Shown piece after piece: positions 57,491 through 64,000 of a stretch of DNA of 64,000 nucleotides. The translations under genes were made by a program, and so were the position numbers. Within the stretch, counting starts at the first letter, position 1. Every line of letters starts with the position of its first letter. The notes under the pieces are model-generated. The model was not told the DNA's origin, searched no databases, and saw only the letters and a program-made list of their open reading frames with translations. Location of the stretch: the NCBI RefSeq assembly GCF_034350045.1, contig NZ_CP133781.1:3130001-3194000 (forward strand). The letters are read 5' to 3'. The DNA comes from Pseudomonas sp. CCI4.2. Lineage in GTDB: Bacteria > Pseudomonadota > Gammaproteobacteria > Pseudomonadales > Pseudomonadaceae.

Positions 57491-58642
57491 ATGAACATTC
57501 ATCCATTCAACATCGCCATCAGTGATGAGGCGCTAACCGACCTGAACGCCCGACTTTCCCGGACGCGGTGGATGGCCGGCATCGATGACGCGGGATGGAG
57601 TGAAGGCACCGACAGCGAGTTTTTGAGGCGTCTGGTTGATCACTGGCGCACCGAATTCGATTGGCGAGCGCAGGAGTCGAGGCTCAACACGCTGCCGCAA
57701 TTCATCGCGCAGGTGGGCAGCCAGCCGATCCACTTCGTTCACCAACTTGGCACTGGACCGGCACCGTTGCCGTTAATCTTGACCCACGGCTGGCCGGGTT
57801 CGTTTGTCGAAATGGAGGCCATCATTCCATTGTTGGCGGACCCTGCGCGTTATGGCGGTGATCCGCAGGATGCATTTCACGTGGTCGTACCGTCGTTGCC
57901 CGGCTACGGCTTTTCCCCGGCACCCTCGACCAAAGGCACCGGCCCGTTTGAAATCGCCGGGTTGTGGGCCGAGTTGATGCGCGGCTTGGGTTACGAGCAA
58001 TTCGGCGCGCAGGGCGGTGATTGGGGCTCCAGTGTTTCGACCTGGCTGGCGTACCGTTATCCCGAGCGAGTCAAAGGGCTGCACTTGAATTACTTGCCGG
58101 GTTCCTACCGTCCGCCCTTGGGGCCTGATCAACCGCCGCTGTCGGACGAGGAGCAAGGTTTTCTCGACAAGGCCGCTGCGTGGGCGGAGCAAGAGGGCGC
58201 CTACGCCAAGATTCAGGGCACCAAACCCCAGACGCTGGCGTTTGGCTTGAATGACTCTCCGGCGGGATTGGCCGCTTGGATTGTCGAAAAATTCCAGGCC
58301 TGGAGCGACTGCGGCGGTGAGCTTGAACAGGCGATTTCTCTGGACGCGCTGCTGACCAATGTCTCGATTTACTGGTTTACCGGGACCATGGGTTCATCGT
58401 TCCGCCTGTACCTGGAAAGCCGCAAACGGCCGGTGCACTTCAGCGCCGGTCAGCGGGTACTGCCGCCGCTGGGGGTCGCACACTTTCCCGGCGAACTGCC
58501 CATGCCACCGCGCTCTTGGGTTGAACGCAGCTTCAACCTGCAACGCTGGACCGAAATGGAACACGGCGGGCACTTCGCGGCCATGGAACAACCGCAAGCG
58601 CTGGCGCAAGAGATCAGGGCGCTTTTTCGGCCGTTGCGCTGA
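57491..58642 (+). CDS. Epoxide hydrolase
   Basis: This 383-residue alpha/beta-hydrolase has the N-terminal epoxide-hydrolase domain (PFNIAISDEALTDLNARLSRTRW), the oxyanion loop THGWPGSFVEME, the nucleophile aspartate in QGGDWGSSVSTWLAYRYPE and the catalytic histidine in EHGGHFAAMEQP. It opens epoxides to diols. There is no signal peptide, so it is cytoplasmic. AAAGGAG is 10 bases upstream of the ATG. A short hairpin follows the gene. Confidence 0.9.
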   Translation: MNIHPFNIAISDEALTDLNARLSRTRWMAGIDDAGWSEGTDSEFLRRLVDHWRTEFDWRAQESRLNTLPQFIAQVGSQPIHFVHQLGTGPAPLPLILTHGWPGSFVEMEAIIPLLADPARYGGDPQDAFHVVVPSLPGYGFSPAPSTKGTGPFEIAGLWAELMRGLGYEQFGAQGGDWGSSVSTWLAYRYPERVKGLHLNYLPGSYRPPLGPDQPPLSDEEQGFLDKAAAWAEQEGAYAKIQGTKPQTLAFGLNDSPAGLAAWIVEKFQAWSDCGGELEQAISLDALLTNVSIYWFTGTMGSSFRLYLESRKRPVHFSAGQRVLPPLGVAHFPGELPMPPRSWVERSFNLQRWTEMEHGGHFAAMEQPQALAQEIRALFRPLR

Positions 58643-58730
58643 GTAGGCTGAGTAGTCAGAACGGCATCAGTTTTTCGGCGATACTTGCGGCCCAATACAA
58701 AGTAATCGCCATCGCAGCCTGTTCCCTCGG

Positions 58731-58760
58731 CGCCCGGCCTTCACCGGGTGTTCGTTTTTG
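58731..58760 (+). terminator. Terminator after the epoxide hydrolase gene
   Basis: cgcccgg (58731-58737) pairs with ccgggtg (58744-58750), with one G-T pair, around a six-base loop. It is followed by ttcgttttt. Confidence 0.65.
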
Positions 58761-58793
58761 TTTGAGCAATAAGGTCTGCAGCAGATGCCGCCG

Positions 58794-59109
58794 CGTCTTC
58801 GACGCCGCGCTGTCGCGCAGCAAACACGAACCATTATAGGAGCGTTCGGCCGCATGGTTTCATGGGGCCTCTTTCCGCAATTTGATATTCAATTCACGGG
58901 TGATCTACAGGCAGGCGACCATCTGTAGCCAGCGTGTTGGCGAAGGTCCTTCGGACTAACCGCAGCCTTCGGCAGCTCCTACAGAAATCTGTGCAGCGCC
59001 AAAATGTGGGACCGAATTCATTCGGGAAGGCTTCAGTCCTGACACCTGCAACCTCAAACCACACAAAGTGCCACCCAGTTTGCTGCGCGACAGCGCGGCG
59101 TCGAAGACG
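58794..59109 (+). repeat. Composite repeat with 32-bp perfect terminal inverted repeats
   Basis: Bases 58794-58825 and 59078-59109 are exact reverse complements over 32 positions (core gacgccgcgctgtcgcgcag). One mismatch and five more matches extend the arms outward. Between them lie the conserved blocks ggccgcatggtttcatgggg, gttggcgaaggtccttcgga and a REP head at about 59007-59027. It has no coding capacity I believe in. It resembles a MITE or REPIN-derived element. Confidence 0.85.
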
Positions 59110-59161
59110 TGGCGGACCCTCCTACAGAGGTTTGACGACAGCGCGGTGGAGCCTTTTCGCG

Positions 59162-59363
59162 TCATTCAGGCCCAGCCTCGTCCATAAACTCAGCGAGAAA
59201 CCGCTTCAACCGTTCATGCCTCAGTGCAGCTATACGCGCGCCGGTCGCGGTCTGAAAACCATCGGCCAGGTGCAGCAGCTTGGAAGTGATCGACAGCGAA
59301 GCGCTTGTCATCGACTGCGCGGTGCTGGGCGTTGGGGTCGGGAGAGAGGGGCGCTTTGGGCAT
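59162..59363 (-). pseudogene. C-terminal remnant of an HD-domain phosphohydrolase, frameshifted
   Basis: One minus-strand frame gives LSPDPNAQHRAVDDKRFAVDHF, and the next frame continues KLLHLADGFQTATGARIAALRHERLKRFLAEFMDEAGPE to a stop. Joined, these match the end of YedJ-like HD-domain phosphohydrolases (ADP..EHRALDD.RFA.DHF..KLL.L..GFQTATGRR). The frame changes near 59280. Everything before this, including the HD metal site, is gone. Identification is from memory of the family pattern. Confidence 0.65.
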
Positions 59364-59365
59364 GC

Positions 59366-59455
59366 AAACAACTCATTGAATGGGCCGGCCAGGCGCTGTA
59401 CGTCTCGAAGGAAGGCGGTCGCAATCGAGTGTCGGCGTATGAGGGTAAAGAGTAA
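59366..59455 (+). pseudogene. C-terminal remnant of a GGDEF (diguanylate cyclase) domain
   Basis: The plus-strand frame ending at 59455 encodes KQLIEWAGQALYVSKEGGRN followed by RVSAYEGKE. This is the usual last helix and strand of GGDEF domains (xxADxALYxAKxxGRNRV). The GGDEF active site and all upstream parts are missing, and the text directly before is the other remnant. The aspartate usual in WADQALY is replaced by glycine. Confidence 0.65.
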
Positions 59456-59585
59456 GGAAGTGGCTGTAAGTCTCAGATTACTTAATCACGGGAAGCTTCC
59501 TACGTCCTATGTTGGCTCCGCCCGATAGTCGTTAAAGGCCCAGTCCTGCAGAGTTGCCGCATCTTTTGATGCGGAGAATCTGCCA

Positions 59586-61643
59586 ATGCCTCAGGCCGCC
59601 GTCCCAACCTTCACGCTGAGTGTGAAAGGTCTTGAAAATCCTTCTTTGCAAGTGCTCGCGTTTGATGGCGCGGAAGCCGTCAGCACGCCTTACGCCATCA
59701 CCGTCGAACTGGTCAGTCGGTCGTCTGGTATTGAGCTGTCGGACCTGCTGCACAAGGCGGCTTTCCTTGGTTTTGGCCCGGACGGCGAAGGCATTCACGG
59801 GCATATTCACTCCATCCACAAAAGCGATTCCAACGCCCGGCTGACCCACTACGTCGCGGTGCTCAAACCCTCTCTCGCGTACTTGGAACACAGCAGCCAC
59901 CGCCGCTCGTTCCAGCAGATGAGCGTGCCGGCGATCATTCTTGAAGTGCTGAAAGAGCACGGCCTGTTTGACGGCCTGGACGTGCAATTCGACAGTGGCG
60001 TGACCCGCGCTCCGGTCCGTGACTATTGCGTGCAGTACGACGAAAGCGACCTGCACTTCGTCAATCGGCTGTGCGAAGAAGACGGCTGGTTTTACCGTTT
60101 TGAGCATTCGGCTGACGGCCATCGGTTGATTTTCGCCGATGACGAAATAATGTTTCCCCACGCGGCGCGGTTGGCGCTGCCGTTCAAACCGTTGAACGGC
60201 ATGGTGCCCGACGAGTATTCGATAAATACCTTCGGCGTGCGTTTGGCCGCGCGCACCAGCCATGTGGTGCATCGCGATTACGATTTTCAGAAAGCCGGTT
60301 ATTTATTGGAAAGCGCTAGAAGTCCGCAGGCGACCCCAGCCCAAGTCCAAAGGGGTGAGGCCCTGCATGTCGATCCCAAGCTTGAGCATTACGTGTATCC
60401 CGGCCGCTTTCTGGAGGACGATCATGGCAGACGATTATCCAACCGAGACCTGGAACGGCACCGCACGGATTTCCAACTGGCCGACGGCGGCAGCGATCAC
60501 CCGGTGTTGCGCAGCGGGACGGTGATCCAGCTGGAAGACCATCCGCAGCTGAAATGGAATAACCCGTGGGTGCTGATTTCGATCAAGCACGAAGGGCGGC
60601 AGCCGCAGGTGTTGGAAGAATTGGGCGCTGACGCTCTGGTCGCCGCCGGAAAAATCGCTCAGGGTTATCGGAACTCCTTCACCGCCATCCCGGAAACGAT
60701 CCAGTTTCGCCCCGCCTTGAGGCACCCCAAACCGCTGATTCACAGCACCCAAACCGCCAAGGTCACTGGCCCGGAAGGCGAAGAAATTCACTGCGATAAA
60801 TTCGGTCGGGTGAAGGTCAAGTTTCACTGGGATCGCCGCGAACTCAACGACGACACCAGCAGTTGCTGGGTGCGGGTGGCGTCGAGTTGGGCGGGCAACA
60901 GTCATGGCGCCGTGACCTTGCCTCGGGTGGGCATGGAAGTGTTGATTTCCTACCTGGAAGGCGACGCGGACCGGCCGATGGTCATGGGCTGTTTGCCGAA
61001 CAGTCTGAATCCGGTGCCGTATGAGTTACCGGCGAACAAGACCAAAAGCGTGTTCCGCAGTCGCAGCTCCAAGGCCAGCCAGGGCTTCAACGAAGTCTCT
61101 TTTGAAGATCGCGATGGCGCTGAACGGGTCTACCTGCGTGCCCAGCGCGACATGGAACAACTGATCCAGAACGACAGCCGTCTTGAAGTGCGCGGTCAGC
61201 GGCTGGAGACGATCAAAGGCAACAGCACCACCGTTATCAAGGCCGAGCAACACCTCACAGTCACTGGCGCGCGCAAGGTGCAGTTGTCAGCGGGGGATCA
61301 TTTGCAGGTGGCGGGGTCCAGCCATACCCGGGTCGGCGGCGCGCTGGTCATAGACGCGGCGCAAGAAGTACACCTTTCTGGCGCAAACATCGTTATCGAT
61401 GGCGGCGTCACGCTGACCCTCTCCATCAATGGTCAGCATCTGGTGCTCAACCCGGCGGGCATTTTCTGCAGTGTGCCGATTGTGTTGGGAGGAGCGCCGC
61501 TGCCGGGAACACCTGCGGCGCCTTTAGCGCCGGGAGAAGTACCGGTTCTAATCAGTCCGCTGATACCGGCGCAGCAAAGAATAGCAATGCTCTCGCAACA
61601 TCAGTCCCGCTGCCTGTTGTGCGAAGAGGCCTCGCAAGCATGA
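59586..61643 (+). CDS. vgrG: Type VI secretion tip protein VgrG
   Basis: This 685-residue protein has the gp27-like front part ([58 protein letters not shown]) and the gp5/OB part ([54 protein letters not shown]). A beta-helical DUF2345-like tail ([15 protein letters not shown]) follows. It forms the spike of the type VI machine and carries the downstream cargo. GGAGAAT lies before the ATG. Its stop overlaps the start of the adaptor gene. Confidence 0.93.
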   Translation: MPQAAVPTFTLSVKGLENPSLQVLAFDGAEAVSTPYAITVELVSRSSGIELSDLLHKAAFLGFGPDGEGIHGHIHSIHKSDSNARLTHYVAVLKPSLAYLEHSSHRRSFQQMSVPAIILEVLKEHGLFDGLDVQFDSGVTRAPVRDYCVQYDESDLHFVNRLCEEDGWFYRFEHSADGHRLIFADDEIMFPHAARLALPFKPLNGMVPDEYSINTFGVRLAARTSHVVHRDYDFQKAGYLLESARSPQATPAQVQRGEALHVDPKLEHYVYPGRFLEDDHGRRLSNRDLERHRTDFQLADGGSDHPVLRSGTVIQLEDHPQLKWNNPWVLISIKHEGRQPQVLEELGADALVAAGKIAQGYRNSFTAIPETIQFRPALRHPKPLIHSTQTAKVTGPEGEEIHCDKFGRVKVKFHWDRRELNDDTSSCWVRVASSWAGNSHGAVTLPRVGMEVLISYLEGDADRPMVMGCLPNSLNPVPYELPANKTKSVFRSRSSKASQGFNEVSFEDRDGAERVYLRAQRDMEQLIQNDSRLEVRGQRLETIKGNSTTVIKAEQHLTVTGARKVQLSAGDHLQVAGSSHTRVGGALVIDAAQEVHLSGANIVIDGGVTLTLSINGQHLVLNPAGIFCSVPIVLGGAPLPGTPAAPLAPGEVPVLISPLIPAQQRIAMLSQHQSRCLLCEEASQA

Positions 61644-62524
61644 GCGCGTTGATCGATTTTCCTCAAGACGTGCCGTGGGAAAAACACCATGCTTTTCTGC
61701 TGATCGACGGTGTGACCGTCCCTGATCTGAAAAGCAAACTGTCAGCCTGGCATCCTGCGGCGCCCCGGATTGCTTTGTATGCGGGCACTCGATTTGACGC
61801 CATCAGTGAGGTATCGCCTTGGTTGGTGGTTCTTGAGGGTCCTGAGGATCCGGTTTTTCAAGCGTTCGTGGCCAATGCCTCACGCGAATGGGGCGCCCTT
61901 ATATTCAGCGACAAACCCTTGCTCGCCGTCGTCGGACACCTGCGTGGACTGCTCACGGTGCAGGTACCGGACGGACCGGAAGTCATGTTGCGCTTGGCAG
62001 ATCCTGCCGTTGCGCACGCTTTGTTCAATATGCCAAACCGCGATGAGCGTTTGTTCGGGCCAATCGATACCTTGGTGCTAGCCGATTGTGTGGAAGGGCG
62101 CTGGCATCGACATCAACGCTGCGCTTCAGACGCGTCGGTATTACCCAAAAAATACGTCTTGAGCGCCGAGCAAAATAACGCTTTGGATGGCGCTGATCTA
62201 CGTCGGGCCACGTTGAAACTTGATGCTCATCTGCTCGAGTATTTTCCTGATCTACGCACATCAGGCAGTTTGCCCCAGCGCTGGCCGGCGTTGCATCAGC
62301 AGGTCAGCGATGCCTACGCGCTGGGCTTTAGCAGCCAATCTGACCTGACTTACTACGTCAATATAATTGCCTGGCTTGGCGATTCGCCAATTGCGCAGCA
62401 CCCTGAAATTGCTCGATTATTTGACCGCGCTTGCGTGGGGGCATCCAGCACTCGCGTGGCGGCTGCCGCTGAGCTGGCGCGCACCTGGGCCAACAACCAA
62501 CCGGCAATGCAGGAGCTGTCATGA
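61640..62524 (+). CDS. DUF4123 effector adaptor (Tap/TEC type)
   Basis: This 294-residue protein has the DUF4123 pattern ([61 protein letters not shown]). Proteins of this family load a specific effector on the cognate VgrG. Its ATG shares bases with the vgrG stop (ATGA), and its own stop overlaps the start of the effector gene, so all three are translated as one unit. Confidence 0.9.
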   Translation: MSALIDFPQDVPWEKHHAFLLIDGVTVPDLKSKLSAWHPAAPRIALYAGTRFDAISEVSPWLVVLEGPEDPVFQAFVANASREWGALIFSDKPLLAVVGHLRGLLTVQVPDGPEVMLRLADPAVAHALFNMPNRDERLFGPIDTLVLADCVEGRWHRHQRCASDASVLPKKYVLSAEQNNALDGADLRRATLKLDAHLLEYFPDLRTSGSLPQRWPALHQQVSDAYALGFSSQSDLTYYVNIIAWLGDSPIAQHPEIARLFDRACVGASSTRVAAAAELARTWANNQPAMQELS

Positions 62525-64000
62525 ACACTAACCGTCGTATAGACCCTAACCTGGCCGCCGCTGCCGAATCCAAGAGTGACATTCTCAGCTACGGCACCTG
62601 TCCCCTACGCCAGCCCAAGGTGCAATTGCTACCGCTGCGTTATGGCCTGGTCGAACACACCGTTCCCACGGCTGAGGTGGCGTTGCCCTACGCGTTGCAA
62701 ACGCGGCCATTGGGCGTACGCCTGTTGCGTAACGGCTGGCTGTATATCATCGACAACGGTACGGGCGTTTTGCACGAGTACCGGATTACAAATGGCCTTG
62801 TCAGCGCCTTAGTGTGGGAAGGCAAGCAGGTCAGCACTGATCAACGCAGCGCCGTGAGCGCGGAATGTGCACTGATATTTTCCAGAGCCAGCACGCTGAA
62901 TGTCACCTACGCCGAGGTGCAGTGGACGGCAGCCAAGTGCAATCGGATGCTCAATAGCGAGGAGGAGCGTGCACGGTTCATGCAGTCGGTCTCACTGGTC
63001 AATGTGAGTTGTGAGCGAGGCGCCAAGAACCTGCTAACCCTGGAACAGACCCAGCGATGGCTCGCCGAACTGGCGCAAGACGAACAGCTTTGTCCTGTTC
63101 CAGACGATGTGCCCGCCGATGAACGAGCGCCCTATCTCTGGGAACAGCCAGCGTATTTTCGTGAACTGCACCTCGGTGAGTTACTTAAACCGGTTCTGCC
63201 GCTCTATCAAAACGACACGCTCTGCCTGGTGGTCGAGGACGACCTCGGCGTATTGCGGGATTTGGCCAATTATCAAGACAAAGTGGTGGGCTGGATCGAA
63301 GCCTGGGCCAACGGCGGGTCACAACCGGGGGCCAATGAACGAGACTATCTGCTGGCCTGCTACATCGAAGCGCTGAGCCTGCTCGACGAAACCAAACTGA
63401 CCGGTATTGCCGCCGCCAGCGATGATCCTGCTTTAAAAGCGATGCTGGAAGAACTGGACCAGTTGCCCTCGCCGCAGCGCGGTCACGCTGGCCGAGCATT
63501 GTTGGATCATTTAAACAATTGCGGAAGGGCGGTTTCCACGTACAAGGACGATCCACCGCAAGCATTGTTGGCGTTACGCCAGGAGGCGTCTGACCAATTT
63601 CGCAAGGAGGAAGGTTTTTTTGCAAGCCTTGCGTTGGGGTCGATAAAAACGGTGATCATTCAGGATGTCGATTGGCGTTATCACACCCGCCAGTTCATGG
63701 CGCCGGCGCCTGATGATTTCGTCGAACGCCATCTTAAAGCGTTAGTGCAACTGGGCAAGGACCAGACCCAGCGAATCAAGGATGTGCTCAGCGGCGCCAA
63801 ATTGGGCCAAAGGGGCGTCAACGAACTGATTGATCGCGCCGCCATGGACCAGACCCTGGCCGAGCATCGTGCACGATTGATGCGCTGGAATGCGTTGCTC
63901 GACCAAATCACCACCGACCGCATAACGTTGGTCACCGCTGACCGCTTCCACCGCGCCGCCTGGTATTTCGATGCCCAACATCAGGAGCAAATGATACTGG
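62521..64000 (+). CDS. VasX-like type VI effector (3'-partial)
   Basis: The frame from ATG 62521 stays open for 493 codons to the end of the window. The N-terminal part, DILSYGTCPLRQPKVQLLPL and then RYGLVEHTVPTAEVALPYAL, LGVRLLRNGWLYIIDNGTG and LHEYRI, follows the 'toxin VasX N-terminal region' pattern of Pseudomonas T6SS effectors. Such proteins usually carry membrane-inserting segments toward the C-terminus, which here would lie outside the window. An immunity gene is expected further on. It is encoded directly after vgrG and its adaptor, hence the cargo call. Confidence 0.82.
   Translation, partial: MNTNRRIDPNLAAAAESKSDILSYGTCPLRQPKVQLLPLRYGLVEHTVPTAEVALPYALQTRPLGVRLLRNGWLYIIDNGTGVLHEYRITNGLVSALVWEGKQVSTDQRSAVSAECALIFSRASTLNVTYAEVQWTAAKCNRMLNSEEERARFMQSVSLVNVSCERGAKNLLTLEQTQRWLAELAQDEQLCPVPDDVPADERAPYLWEQPAYFRELHLGELLKPVLPLYQNDTLCLVVEDDLGVLRDLANYQDKVVGWIEAWANGGSQPGANERDYLLACYIEALSLLDETKLTGIAAASDDPALKAMLEELDQLPSPQRGHAGRALLDHLNNCGRAVSTYKDDPPQALLALRQEASDQFRKEEGFFASLALGSIKTVIIQDVDWRYHTRQFMAPAPDDFVERHLKALVQLGKDQTQRIKDVLSGAKLGQRGVNELIDRAAMDQTLAEHRARLMRWNALLDQITTDRITLVTADRFHRAAWYFDAQHQEQMIL

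Larger units (their letters stand above)
58643..59585. other. Repeat and gene-remnant region before vgrG
   Basis: These 943 bases contain the terminator at 58731, the composite repeat with long terminal inverted repeats (58794-59109) and two gene remnants (59162-59363 minus, 59366-59455 plus). The rest, up to the vgrG leader, shows no gene. Confidence 0.7.

Noticed and set aside
58934..59455. 173-codon plus-strand frame beside vgrG
   Set aside because: Its front is repeat DNA and only its last about 30 codons (GGDEF end) look protein-derived, so it is listed as a remnant and not as a gene.

Overview
The window looks like chromosome of a Pseudomonas of the fluorescens group. Gene families, their order, the high-GC coding style and the many short REP-type palindromes of the 'gtgggagcgaattcattcgcgaa' kind all point there. 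I saw no rRNA, tRNA, CRISPR array, integrase or complete insertion sequence.

Layout. 1-1.2 kb: end of a two-gene membrane cytochrome b / molybdopterin oxidoreductase pair. 1.3-5.7 kb: an iron-uptake operon on the minus strand (efeU-efeO-efeB-efeM) behind a near-consensus Fur box. 6.0-13.0 kb: single genes (cytochrome b561, a saccharopine-dehydrogenase-like protein, DUF4142, a 50-residue KGG protein, a secreted hypothetical, DUF72, an EEP-family phosphatase, a BdlA-like chemotaxis protein). 13.2-29.6 kb: a complete myo-inositol locus. A divergent RpiR-type regulator (iolR) faces iolC-E-B-A, an iolI-like gene, iolD, iolG, an iolH-like gene, an extra oxidoreductase and a three-gene inositol ABC transporter. 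A GGAA-N6-TTCC site lies in the divergent promoter. 30-36 kb: a DksA2-like protein, a chemoreceptor with a C-terminal sensor, a Tle1-type DUF2235 effector and several small conserved proteins. 35.9-41.9 kb: a six-gene Mrp/Pha/Sha cation/proton antiporter operon in which every gene overlaps the next.

42-59 kb: regulatory and catabolic genes. These are an XRE-cupin regulator with an FAD oxidoreductase; a TRL-like lipoprotein; a sigma-54 activator with an SsuD-type monooxygenase that has its own -24/-12 promoter; a LysR gene; a second leuD/leuC-type isomerase pair with a tautomerase; another LysR gene; an RND efflux pump (adaptor plus permease); and an epoxide hydrolase. 59.6-64 kb: a type VI secretion module (vgrG, DUF4123 adaptor, VasX-like effector) whose last gene runs off the window.

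Between genes there are many repeats. The most interesting is a composite element at 58.8-59.1 kb with 32-bp perfect terminal inverted repeats. A second copy, inverted, lies at 42.1-42.3 kb and a shorter one at 11.55-11.68 kb. Beside the 59-kb copy are two gene remnants facing each other: the frameshifted end of an HD-domain phosphohydrolase and the last residues of a GGDEF domain. I found no wholly new system. The best leads are this repeat family with its remnant junction, the sigma-54-controlled monooxygenase unit, the leuCD-like/tautomerase cluster and the T6SS effector genes.
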